Shown here in pieces: positions 27,046-35,003 of a DNA stretch of 64,000 nucleotides (the first letter of the stretch is position 1; the number at the start of each line of letters is the position of its first letter). The notes below the pieces were generated by a model. It was not told where the DNA came from and searched no databases. It saw nothing but the letters and a program-made list of their open reading frames with translations. The stretch covers positions 1-64,000 of the forward strand of contig NZ_WACR01000002.1 of the NCBI RefSeq assembly GCF_008806325.1, given 5' to 3'. The translations under genes were made by a program, and so were the position numbers. The DNA comes from Salibacter halophilus. GTDB taxonomy: Bacteria > Bacteroidota > Bacteroidia > Flavobacteriales_G > Salibacteraceae.

Positions 27046-28398
27046 ATGAAACAGGAAAGGTACAGAACCTTTGGAGTAAACAATTTTAGAAAAGTACCTC
27101 AGGTCGAGGAATACCTCACAGAAGAACAGAGATTTGCCATAGAGGTAGTGGGAAATGTCCTTCCTTTTAAAGTGAATAACTACGTAATCGACCAACTAAT
27201 CGATTGGGAAAACGTTCCCGATGACCCCATTTTTATACTCACCTTTCCACAAAAAGACATGTTGAGTGATGAGCACTTCAGTAAAGTAGCAGAAGCGCTC
27301 AAGAGTGAAATGCCCAAAAAAGAACTCAAAGAGCTCGTAAATGACATCCGCATGGATCTCAATCCGCACCCTGCCGGACAAATGGAAATGAATGTTCCTG
27401 AGATCAACGGCTACAAGCTCACCGGTATTCAACACAAATACCGCGAAACAATGCTCTTCTTCCCTAATCAGGGACAAACTTGCCACGCTTATTGCACTTT
27501 TTGTTTCCGCTGGCCGCAATTCGTTGGAATTGACGAATTGAAATTCGCCATGAAAGAAACAGACCTCATGATCGAATACCTCAAAGCTCATCCTGAAGTT
27601 ACTGATGTGCTCTTTACCGGTGGCGATCCCATGATCATGAGTACAAAACGTCTTGAACGCTACATCCTGCCACTCATCGAAGCAGACTTACCAAATCTCA
27701 AAACGATTAGAATCGGTTCAAAAGCTCTCGGTTACTGGCCTTACCGTTTCACGACAGACAGAGATGCTCAACCTCTCCTCGATCTGTTCAAAAAAGTGGA
27801 AGATGCCGGAGTTCACCTCGCGTTTATGGGACACTTCAACCACCCCAACGAACTCAAAACCGATGCAGTTAAAGAAGCCGTGAAAAATCTGCGTGAAGTT
27901 GGTGTTCAAATCAGAACACAATCGCCAATCATGCGCAACATCAACGATTCAAGCGATGCGTGGGCCGAAATGTGGCGCAAACAGGTAGATTTGGGTATGA
28001 TTCCTTACTACATGTTCATCGCTCGTGACACAGGAGCTCAGGATTACTTTGCCGTTCCATTGGTCAGAACCTGGGAAATCTTCAAAGGAGCGTACGAAAA
28101 AGTGAGCGGAATTTGCCGTACCGTGCGCGGACCCAGCATGAGTGCTGAGCCCGGGAAAGTTCAGATCCTTGGCGAAACAGAAGTAGCCGGGAAAAGAGTC
28201 CTTGGACTACGATTCATACAGGGAAGAAACCACAAATGGGTTCACAAACCATTCTTTGCAGAATACGATGAAGATGCTGTTTGGTTAGATGACCTCAAAC
28301 CGGCATTTGAAGACCAGTTCTTCTACGAAGAAGAATACGAACAAATCAAAAACGGAAAAATGGAAGAAGCCAAAGAAACTGAAGAAGTTCCGGCTTAA
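27046..28398 (+). CDS. kamA: KamA-family radical SAM protein (lysine 2,3-aminomutase-like)
   Basis: A 450-residue radical SAM enzyme. The 4Fe-4S motif CxxxCxxC is C146, C150, C153 in TCHAYCTFCFRW, and the SAM-binding TGGDPM follows at about residue 191. True lysine 2,3-aminomutases bind PLP through a lysine in a PGGGGK motif; here the corresponding segment reads SAEPGKVQILGE, with K371 the probable equivalent. KamA converts L-lysine to beta-lysine, but the family also includes EpmB-type and uncharacterised members, so the substrate is not certain. No lysine-fermentation neighbours are present. Terminator downstream. Confidence 0.82.
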   Translation: MKQERYRTFGVNNFRKVPQVEEYLTEEQRFAIEVVGNVLPFKVNNYVIDQLIDWENVPDDPIFILTFPQKDMLSDEHFSKVAEALKSEMPKKELKELVNDIRMDLNPHPAGQMEMNVPEINGYKLTGIQHKYRETMLFFPNQGQTCHAYCTFCFRWPQFVGIDELKFAMKETDLMIEYLKAHPEVTDVLFTGGDPMIMSTKRLERYILPLIEADLPNLKTIRIGSKALGYWPYRFTTDRDAQPLLDLFKKVEDAGVHLAFMGHFNHPNELKTDAVKEAVKNLREVGVQIRTQSPIMRNINDSSDAWAEMWRKQVDLGMIPYYMFIARDTGAQDYFAVPLVRTWEIFKGAYEKVSGICRTVRGPSMSAEPGKVQILGETEVAGKRVLGLRFIQGRNHKWVHKPFFAEYDEDAVWLDDLKPAFEDQFFYEEEYEQIKNGKMEEAKETEEVPA

Positions 28399-28424
28399 AT
28401 TCCATTAAGTTTCCAATAATTATC

Positions 28425-28457
28425 AAAAGCCAGTTTCATTGTGAGACTGGCTTTTTT
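28425..28457 (+). terminator. Intrinsic terminator after the KamA-like gene
   Basis: A ten-base stem, AAAAGCCAGT with ACTGGCTTTT, followed by six T. It begins 27 bases after the stop codon. Confidence 0.88.
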
Positions 28458-28621
28458 GGTTTAAGAACATTGTTCGCTCCACTTTCGCACGATTTATAGC
28501 AAATGAATAGCTCCCTACTAAAACTTTTAAGCTTAGAACAGATTTATAAAAGAGTATTCCGCAATCCATTAACGCAAAGAGCTTCAATAATAAAATATTC
28601 TAATTCTCTCAAAATAATCAC

Positions 28622-28653
28622 AAAAAAACCCTGACCACTTTCGTGATCAGGGT
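28622..28653 (-). terminator. Intrinsic terminator of the small membrane protein gene
   Basis: Read on the minus strand, ACCCTGATCAC and GTGGTCAGGGT form an 11-base stem with one mismatch around a four-base loop, followed by seven T. It lies 32 bases past the stop of the gene at 28685-29212. Confidence 0.85.
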
Positions 28654-28684
28654 ACATTGTATCAGGAAATACAATGTTTAGCTG

Positions 28685-29212
28685 CTAGTTAAAAGCAATT
28701 TGGCCAACTTCATGGCCGTCTACAACACGCTCTTGTGTTTCAACGTTAGCTTCCCAAATCTCACTCATTGGAGCGCCAACTATATCTTCAATCATTTGAA
28801 TTGATTTCTTCTTTGATACGATTAGTAGCGGAATCTTGAACATGTGACTTCTGTGTGTTCCACGTACTGATATTACCAGTCTCTTCCAAAATAGAGAACC
28901 TTTGATCGCTACCTCTTCTATATCGTCTTTTACAATTCTTTTCGATCCTCTCTTCAAAACAAATTCATCGGTAGTGAAAAGATTACCTGTCGTGAATTCG
29001 ATGTAATCAGGATAAGACGAATAACTGTGAAGCACTTTAGACTTGTATAATGTAAGTCCGATCAGTGTGATCAACATTGGGAATCCTGCTATGTACTCGA
29101 GATTTCCGAATGAAGTAATAAAATGTAGTGTTAAAACGATGCCGTAAATACCTGCTGATGCAATGACAAACAGCAAAGATAACTTTGGCAGTAACTTGTT
29201 GTTGATAGACAT
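28685..29212 (-). CDS. Small membrane protein with PH-like cytoplasmic domain
   Basis: A 175-residue protein I cannot assign to a named family. Two hydrophobic helices lie at about residues 10-32 (LSLLFVIASAGIYGIVLTL) and 36-55. The rest is beta-rich and resembles bacterial PH-like domains: YIEFTTGNLFTTDEFVLKRGSKRIVKDDIEEVAIKG in outline, then WKRLVISVRG. It has its own terminator and a divergence from the upstream gap, so it is monocistronic. The function is not evident. Confidence 0.65.
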   Translation of the reverse strand: MSINNKLLPKLSLLFVIASAGIYGIVLTLHFITSFGNLEYIAGFPMLITLIGLTLYKSKVLHSYSSYPDYIEFTTGNLFTTDEFVLKRGSKRIVKDDIEEVAIKGSLFWKRLVISVRGTHRSHMFKIPLLIVSKKKSIQMIEDIVGAPMSEIWEANVETQERVVDGHEVGQIAFN

Positions 29213-29376
29213 AATTCTGGTCGTGTTGTAGTTCTCTACAAACGTACCGCAATGTGTAACATTAATTTATTGGTGTTTGGGAATAAGGGTACAAGTGGAA
29301 CAAAAAACGGAATAAGTTACAGGCAAACAGAATAAATTAGAAATATTTAGGTAAAAAGGGAGGTTCTCGTAAACCC

Positions 29377-30156
29377 TTAAAAAATACGCTTGATCAGGCG
29401 CAACTTGTGTGTGTAATCGTGTTCTTCGGCATTGAAAATGCCTTGATGATCGATTCGGTCTACTCTTACTTTACCGGATGAATGAATGATATAATTATCT
29501 TCCAGTAAAATGCCCACATGCGTAATATCGCCTTCTTCGTTGTCAAAGAATGCCAAATCACCGGGCTCTGCCTCTTCCACAAAGCTCAACGTTATACCGA
29601 TCTCAGCCTGTTGATAAGCATCCCGCGGCAACTTAATGCCATTCAGCTTGTAGATGATTTGTGAAAAACCGCTACAATCGATACCAAACGGAGACCGACC
29701 TCCCCACAAATACGGAGCGTTGAGATACATGTAAGCATTCTCAACAATTTTGTTCTTGTCTTTAGATAGCTGGTGAATAAATTGCCCGTCAAACTGGTAA
29801 TGGTCAGATCCGAGTTCAAAGCTACCGTCTTTAAGCAGTGGTAAAGTGCTACCCATCGGGATGGGTGTGATTTCTTTGGTGGAAACATTTGTCGCTAAGC
29901 CAACGAGTTCGAGTGAACAGGTTGCATGACGATCAGAGTCGAGCCGCTTGTACTCCTCTTCTGTGATCTCAGCGTGTTGCTTGCGATCGATCCAGGCTTC
30001 GTAATTATCGAGCGAGTTTCGTATCCTCACCCACTTTTTGCGCTCTTCAAGAACTTTGTAGTGCTCGCCAAACAGGAGCTGACTCGTTTGTTCGCTCGGG
30101 TCTGCCGGTTCTGACCGACAGGGAATAATACTCAATTTGGCTACACCGTATTTCAT
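29377..30156 (-). CDS. NlpC/P60 family cell-wall peptidase
   Basis: A 259-residue protein without a signal peptide. Two SH3-like domains occupy about residues 1-130 (YGVAKLSIIPCRSEPAD, WVRIRNSLDNYEAWI). The C-terminal NlpC/P60 (peptidase C40) domain has its catalytic residues: C161 in GIDCSGF, H213 in THVGIL and H225 in IIHSSG. Cytoplasmic relatives (YkfC, dipeptidyl peptidase VI) cut gamma-D-glutamyl-diamino acid bonds of recycled wall peptides, which fits the missing signal. It carries two dispersed-motif copies (29802 and 30107). Confidence 0.92.
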   Translation of the reverse strand: MKYGVAKLSIIPCRSEPADPSEQTSQLLFGEHYKVLEERKKWVRIRNSLDNYEAWIDRKQHAEITEEEYKRLDSDRHATCSLELVGLATNVSTKEITPIPMGSTLPLLKDGSFELGSDHYQFDGQFIHQLSKDKNKIVENAYMYLNAPYLWGGRSPFGIDCSGFSQIIYKLNGIKLPRDAYQQAEIGITLSFVEEAEPGDLAFFDNEEGDITHVGILLEDNYIIHSSGKVRVDRIDHQGIFNAEEHDYTHKLRLIKRIF

Positions 30157-30200
30157 CTGCTCATTTTATTAATTACCGGTCAGATGGAACCGTATAATTG

Positions 30201-30248
30201 AAAAAAGCTTGACAAATAAAGCAAAACTCGCGCTTTATTCGTCAAGCT
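30201..30248 (-). terminator. Intrinsic terminator of the thiolase gene
   Basis: Read on the minus strand, a 17-base stem with one mismatch (AGCTTGACGAATAAAGC with GCTTTATTTGTCAAGCT) encloses a nine-base loop and is followed by six T. It begins 34 bases past the thiolase stop. Confidence 0.92.
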
Positions 30249-30281
30249 CATTGAAAAGACTTTTTAACAAGTTGTACTGAA

Positions 30282-31460
30282 TTAAACTAATTCAACAACC
30301 ATTGCCGAGGCTCCGCCTCCACCGTTGCATATTCCGGCAGCTCCGCGTTTACCACCGTGCTGCTTGAGTACATTCAACAGCGAAACAACGATTCTGGAAC
30401 CAGAATTACCCAGCGGGTGACCTAAAGATACAGCTCCACCGTGAACATCTACTTTTGACGGATCGAGTTTCATTTCTGCGATGTTAGCCAAACTCACAAC
30501 TGAGAATGCCTGGTTCACTTCCCAAAAGTCGATATCGTCCTGAGACATTTTCGCTTTGTCAAGTGCTTTTGGAAGCGCTTTTGATGGTGAAGTTGTAAAC
30601 CACTCAGGAGCCTGAGCAGCATCGGCATAAGAAACGATCTTAGCGATTGGTTTCACACCCAATTCTTCAACTTTTTCTTTGCTCATCAACACAACTGCTG
30701 ATGCACCGTCATTTAATGTTGAAGCGTTAGCAGCCGTAACTGTTCCTTCTTTTTGGAATACCGGACGGAGACTCTTGATTTTCTCCATTTTCACGTTTTT
30801 GTATTCCTCATCTTCACTCACAACTACCGGATCTCCTTTTCGCTGTGGAACTTCAACCGGTACTATTTCATCTTTGAAAAGACCTTCTTTCCACGCTTTT
30901 GCTGAACGGTTGTAGCTCTCAATAGCAAACTCGTCCTGCTCTTCACGAGAAATCTTGCATTCTTTAGCGCACAACTCAGCAGCGTTACCCATGTGATAGT
31001 TGTTATAAACATCGATGAGTCCATCACTAACCATTCCGTCAACAACTTTGAAGTCGCCCATTTTGTAACCTTTACGGCTTCCTAACATGTAGTGTGGTAC
31101 TGCAGACATATTTTCCATTCCGCCAGCAACTACAACATCGTTATCACCTAGCATGATGCTCTGTGCTCCGAGAGAAATCGCTTTCATTCCTGATGCACAA
31201 ACTTTGTTTACCGTAGTACACGGAACTTTGTGCTCAATTCCGGCAAAGATTGCTGCCTGGCGAGCAGGTGCCTGACCCAAACCGGCCTGGAGTACATTCC
31301 CCATGAATACTTCCTGTACCCATGAAGCTTCAATTTTGCCCTTTTCAAGAGCACCTTTAATAGCTGTTGCTCCAAGTCTGGTAGCCGGTACTGATGAAAG
31401 GCTTCCCAAAAAGCTTCCGATCGGGGTTCTCACCGCTGATACAATATATACTTCTTTCAT
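30282..31460 (-). CDS. Acetyl-CoA C-acetyltransferase (thiolase)
   Basis: A 392-residue thiolase. The catalytic residues sit at the canonical positions: C88 in NKVCASGMKA (acyl carrier), H348 in GHPLGNSGSR and C378 in GICNGGGGAS (base). It condenses two acetyl-CoA to acetoacetyl-CoA, or runs the reverse in degradation. It is monocistronic, between the peptidase and the PgpH gene, so context does not tell whether it serves ketone, lipid or amino acid metabolism. The full length and motifs make the class certain; atoB is a possible name. Confidence 0.96.
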   Translation of the reverse strand: MKEVYIVSAVRTPIGSFLGSLSSVPATRLGATAIKGALEKGKIEASWVQEVFMGNVLQAGLGQAPARQAAIFAGIEHKVPCTTVNKVCASGMKAISLGAQSIMLGDNDVVVAGGMENMSAVPHYMLGSRKGYKMGDFKVVDGMVSDGLIDVYNNYHMGNAAELCAKECKISREEQDEFAIESYNRSAKAWKEGLFKDEIVPVEVPQRKGDPVVVSEDEEYKNVKMEKIKSLRPVFQKEGTVTAANASTLNDGASAVVLMSKEKVEELGVKPIAKIVSYADAAQAPEWFTTSPSKALPKALDKAKMSQDDIDFWEVNQAFSVVSLANIAEMKLDPSKVDVHGGAVSLGHPLGNSGSRIVVSLLNVLKQHGGKRGAAGICNGGGGASAMVVELV

Positions 31461-31547
31461 AATTATTTATTAGATTTCAAATTTGGATTGCAAAGGTAGA
31501 AAATCAACTATCTTTTACGAATTTACGCTCATTACACACAACAGTTA

Positions 31548-31555
31548 TACTTTCG
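31548..31555 (+). promoter_or_regulatory. Candidate -7 element for the PgpH gene
   Basis: TACTTTCG fits TAnnTTTG with one change and lies 17 bases before the ATG at 31573. The same variant, C in place of the third T, occurs before the FKBP and ilvE genes. Confidence 0.35.
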
Positions 31556-31572
31556 TTTTTTATTGTTGACTT

Positions 31573-33621
31573 ATGATTAAAGAATTTGCCAGCGAATTAC
31601 GTCACAGCCATAACAAACTAGCGCGCTTTTTGTTAGCGATAGTCGCTATTGCTATAATCGTGGCGCTATTGCCTAAAGAAGCTCATTTCAAGTACGAGTT
31701 TGAAGCCGGCAAACCGTGGCTGCACGATGATCTCCTCGCTCCTTTTGATTTTGCTATTATCAAAACGGAAAAACAAAAAGAGGAAGAACGGGCAGAGATC
31801 AACTCTTTTACAAAGCCTTTTTTCACTCGCGAAAATGAAGCGGCTGAAAATGCTATTGAAAACTTTAAGCTAGGCTTGAGCCTTGAAAAAGATCGCTGGG
31901 ACTCCACTAAAATAAAGGCGTTTGAAAAGTGGGGCGTTTCGCACCTCAAGGAAATTTACAAAAAGGGGATTATCGAGAACCATGAGGTTCTGGAAGATGA
32001 GAGCGCTGTAAATATTGTGTCAGATCACCGCGAAAAACGTCAACCGCTTTCCAGTCTCTACACTTTACAGGAAGCGGCAGATTACATTTCCGGACACATG
32101 AGTGAGTCGGCACCGTCAGATTCGGTCATGGTGAAAAACCTGATCATCGAAAATCTCAAACCAAACCTTGCTTTTAACCCGGATCTGACCGAGAAAGTTA
32201 TCCAACAAAGAATGGATGAAATTGCCGATTATTACGGCAAGGTTGAAAAAAACGAGAAGATCATCAGCCGCGGTGAAATCGTGGATAAATCTGCTTTTCA
32301 AAAACTGAAATCGTTTGAAACTGCTTATCTCAAGCGATACAACAATGCTGAGGGAAATATTTTGCTCATTGGTGGGCAGGTGATTCTCGTGACGATTGTG
32401 GTGTTTGTGTTGCTCTTTTACATGGCAATATTCAGACCCGACATCTTCAACGAACTCAATAAGTTTTCGCTGATTCTCACACTATTTGTGCTGTTTGTGG
32501 TGTTCGCTGTCATCACGACCTGGTTTGATCAGTTGAACATCTACCTCTTGCCCATCTGCATTTTGCCCATTGTGATCCGCAACTTCTTTGAATCGCGCAT
32601 CGCATCGTTTGTTCACGTTATTACGATCATCACGATCGGGTTGTACGCACCAAATGGTTTTGAATATGTGTTCATTCAAATCATGACCGGACTCATCGCT
32701 CTTTTCACGCTTACCGGATTGCGCAAGCGGGCTCAATTCCTCACATCTGCATTCGTCATTTTCATCACGTATTCATTGATGTACCTCGGCTTTACCGTTA
32801 TCAAGGAAGGGCACTTCACCGATATCGATTACAACTATTTCCTCTGGTTTGGCGGCAGTGCGATGCTCACACTCCTCGCCTATCCCGTGATTTTCATTTT
32901 TGAAAAACTCTTTAAGTTAATTTCAGATCTCACACTTCTCGAACTCAGCGACACCAATAACGATCTGTTAAAACAGCTCAACCTCAAAGCTCCAGGGACA
33001 TTCCAGCACTCAATGCAGGTGGCTAATCTCGCTGAAGAAGCCAGCAGCATCATTGGCGCTGATTCGTTATTGGTCAGAACCGGAGCCCTTTACCACGACA
33101 TCGGGAAGATGAAGAATCCCGCTTATTTTATCGAGAATCAATCTGGCAGCGGAAATCCACACAATCAGCTCACCTATGCCGAGAGTGCCAAAGTGATCAT
33201 CAACCATGTGATCAAAGGCATTGAGATGGCAAAGAAAAAACGATTGCCCGAGCAGATTATCGACTTCATCAGAACCCATCACGGTACAACTGTTACGCGT
33301 TATTTCTATTACAAGGCAAAACAGGAAAATGAATCGGTGAATATGGATGATTTCCAGTATCCCGGGCCTATTCCGTTCAGCAAGGAAACAGCAATTCTCA
33401 TGATGGCAGATTCTGTTGAAGCTGCTTCCAGGAGTCTGAAAAACTACGAAGTGGAAAAGCTGGAACAACTGGTTGATCAAATCATCGACTCGCAACTCAA
33501 TGAAGATCAATTCATTCATGCTGATATTACACTCCGCGATATTTCACGGATTAAAAAGGTTTTCAAAAAACGATTGAAAAACATCTACCACGTACGCATA
33601 GAATACCCTGATAAAGCGTAG
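31573..33621 (+). CDS. pgpH: PgpH-type seven-helix membrane HD phosphohydrolase
   Basis: A 682-residue protein. One N-terminal helix (about 18-38) precedes an extracytoplasmic 7TM-HD extracellular domain (about 45-265). Seven or so helices follow (about 275-455), then a cytoplasmic HD domain with LKAPGTFQHSMQVANLAEEAS and H508-D509 in LYHDIGKMKNP, plus FIRTHHGTT and ILMMADSVEAASR. PgpH proteins hydrolyse cyclic di-AMP to pApA and so affect osmotic control and wall homeostasis. Every HD ligand expected is visible. A monocistronic gene with its own -7 element. Confidence 0.93.
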   Translation: MIKEFASELRHSHNKLARFLLAIVAIAIIVALLPKEAHFKYEFEAGKPWLHDDLLAPFDFAIIKTEKQKEEERAEINSFTKPFFTRENEAAENAIENFKLGLSLEKDRWDSTKIKAFEKWGVSHLKEIYKKGIIENHEVLEDESAVNIVSDHREKRQPLSSLYTLQEAADYISGHMSESAPSDSVMVKNLIIENLKPNLAFNPDLTEKVIQQRMDEIADYYGKVEKNEKIISRGEIVDKSAFQKLKSFETAYLKRYNNAEGNILLIGGQVILVTIVVFVLLFYMAIFRPDIFNELNKFSLILTLFVLFVVFAVITTWFDQLNIYLLPICILPIVIRNFFESRIASFVHVITIITIGLYAPNGFEYVFIQIMTGLIALFTLTGLRKRAQFLTSAFVIFITYSLMYLGFTVIKEGHFTDIDYNYFLWFGGSAMLTLLAYPVIFIFEKLFKLISDLTLLELSDTNNDLLKQLNLKAPGTFQHSMQVANLAEEASSIIGADSLLVRTGALYHDIGKMKNPAYFIENQSGSGNPHNQLTYAESAKVIINHVIKGIEMAKKKRLPEQIIDFIRTHHGTTVTRYFYYKAKQENESVNMDDFQYPGPIPFSKETAILMMADSVEAASRSLKNYEVEKLEQLVDQIIDSQLNEDQFIHADITLRDISRIKKVFKKRLKNIYHVRIEYPDKA

Positions 33622-33650
33622 AAAACTTTTCATTTTTTTGACAAATGAGT

Positions 33651-33679
33651 TTTGCTTCTATCAAAATTTGATAAATTTG
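33651..33679 (+). promoter_or_regulatory. Promoter of tRNA-Ser
   Basis: TTTG at 33651-33654 and TAAATTTG at 33672-33679 are separated by 17 bases, matching the Bacteroidota consensus (TTTG, 17-23 bases, TAnnTTTG). The -7 element ends 11 bases before the first base of the tRNA. Confidence 0.85.
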
Positions 33680-33690
33680 CGCACCGCTTT

Positions 33691-33776
33691 GGAGAGGTGG
33701 CAGAGTGGTAATGCAGCGGATTGCTAATCCGTAGTCGCCTAACAGCGGCTCCCGAGTTCGAGTCTCGGTCTCTCCG
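33691..33776 (+). tRNA. tRNA-Ser(GCT)
   Basis: An 86-base cloverleaf. The acceptor stem GGAGAGG pairs with TCTCTCC (one G-T pair) and the discriminator is G, as expected for serine. The anticodon GCT is at 33723-33725 in a seven-base loop, TTGCTAA, decoding AGC and AGU. A variable arm typical of class II tRNAs lies before the T arm (CCGAG TTCGAGT CTCGG). CCA is not encoded. Confidence 0.96.
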
Positions 33777-33787
33777 CTCCAAACGTT

Positions 33788-33820
33788 AAAAGGCTGATTC
33801 AAACTGAATCAGCCTTTTTT
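33788..33820 (+). terminator. Intrinsic terminator of tRNA-Ser
   Basis: A stem of AAAGGCTGATTC with GAATCAGCCTTT and a five-base loop runs into a T tract, 12 bases past the tRNA end. Confidence 0.92.
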
Positions 33821-33841
33821 ATTGCCGAAAACTTCCCACAA

Positions 33842-33876
33842 CAAAAAACGGCCAGAGGCTTCATTGCGCTCTGACC
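33842..33876 (-). terminator. Probable terminator of the SRPBCC gene, built from near-copies of the dispersed motif
   Basis: Read on the minus strand, GGTCAGAG (33869-33876) pairs with CTCTGGCC (33850-33857), one mismatch, followed by six T. The right arm is a one-mismatch copy of GGTCAGADCC (GGTCAGAGCG). It lies 43 bases past the stop of the SRPBCC gene. Neisseria and Pasteurellaceae often place inverted uptake-sequence pairs in terminators, so this is noted. Confidence 0.7.
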
Positions 33877-33918
33877 ATTAAACATTAAACGTTTAAACGA
33901 TAAACCATTTATCTGTAT

Positions 33919-34944
33919 CTAATCCTGTGGGAAATAATAAATATTGGTTAGCCATTTAGCTGTATCAGGCTGTGTTGACGGATCAGTTTGGTATTGCTCC
34001 ATCGCTACGTTATTCATTGAAATATTGTTGTTCCTAAGGTAATCTTCCATTGCGATGTGCGCTTCTCCCAAATTATCGTAAGAGCCGCGATAAGCAATTT
34101 TATAAGCTTTACCCGAAAACTCTTCAACAGTGTAGTTTCCCGTATTGGTTACTTTACCATCAGCTTTGAAAGGAACAGCTCCGGCCATATCAGCTATTTG
34201 TTCGCTCTCATTCCATGTGTAGTAAATTCCGCAAGGCTGACCTGCAGGCTGCATTTCTTGAGACTTCCCTATGAACTGGTAAATGGCTCCCAGATGTTTT
34301 GTATAAAAAGCCTGCATACCATCGAAAGGTACTTCTTCGCGGTAAGTTAGGAATTTTTGAGCCGGGTAGTCGATTTCTTCTACCTCGTATTTGCTTTGAG
34401 CAGACTCCTCAGCTTTGCTTTCACTGATTTTCTTTAGACTTTCAAGACCTTTATCATAATCTTTAGCGATGTTCTTTTCCATGTCCATGAACAGACTCAA
34501 AACATTGAATGGTCTGGGCATTTCAGATTTAAAACCCCAGGTTACTTGCAAACCGGTGTCTTGTTTATTCAGAATGTGATAGCTTGTTGCTTCACTCTCA
34601 AAAGGCTTGATGAACTTGATGTGAGTTTCGATTCTGTTCTCTTCGATCTTTTTGATTTCCTGTACTCCTTTTCCGGCTTTTTCGTTGCCGTCCCAAAACA
34701 TTTTGGCTCCTACAGTTCCATCTTCTCCTTCGACACGCTGTTCCATATCGGGATCTAACTTTGACCACGGAGACCAATTGTTCATGTTTTCAAAATATAC
34801 GATTTGATCTTTTACCAATGCTTTGGGAGCTTTAATGGTAGTCGATCTTTCAACACCAAACTCTGTGGGCAGAGTGAATGCTAAAATTGCAACAATAACA
34901 ACAATGGATAGCAGGGCAATTCCGATGACTTTTAGTGCTTTCAT
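33919..34944 (-). CDS. SRPBCC and GyrI-like two-domain membrane protein
   Basis: A 341-residue protein. An N-terminal helix is at residues 5-24 (VIGIALLSIVVIVAILAFTL). Residues 30-170 are an SRPBCC (polyketide-cyclase-like) pocket: STTIKAPKALVKDQIVYFENMNNW in outline, then WSPWSKLDPDME. Residues 180-341 resemble a GyrI-like/effector-binding domain, EEIDYPAQKFLTYREEVPFDG, ending IYYFPQD. Both domains bind small hydrophobic molecules in other proteins, and the pair is frequent in Bacteroidota. It is cytoplasmic or membrane-anchored. The ligand is not known. Confidence 0.85.
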   Translation of the reverse strand: MKALKVIGIALLSIVVIVAILAFTLPTEFGVERSTTIKAPKALVKDQIVYFENMNNWSPWSKLDPDMEQRVEGEDGTVGAKMFWDGNEKAGKGVQEIKKIEENRIETHIKFIKPFESEATSYHILNKQDTGLQVTWGFKSEMPRPFNVLSLFMDMEKNIAKDYDKGLESLKKISESKAEESAQSKYEVEEIDYPAQKFLTYREEVPFDGMQAFYTKHLGAIYQFIGKSQEMQPAGQPCGIYYTWNESEQIADMAGAVPFKADGKVTNTGNYTVEEFSGKAYKIAYRGSYDNLGEAHIAMEDYLRNNNISMNNVAMEQYQTDPSTQPDTAKWLTNIYYFPQD

Positions 34945-35003
34945 AAAATTTGTGTTTTGGTTATAAAAGCAAAGATCGTTTTTTCATTTTATTTGAAAGC
35001 AAG

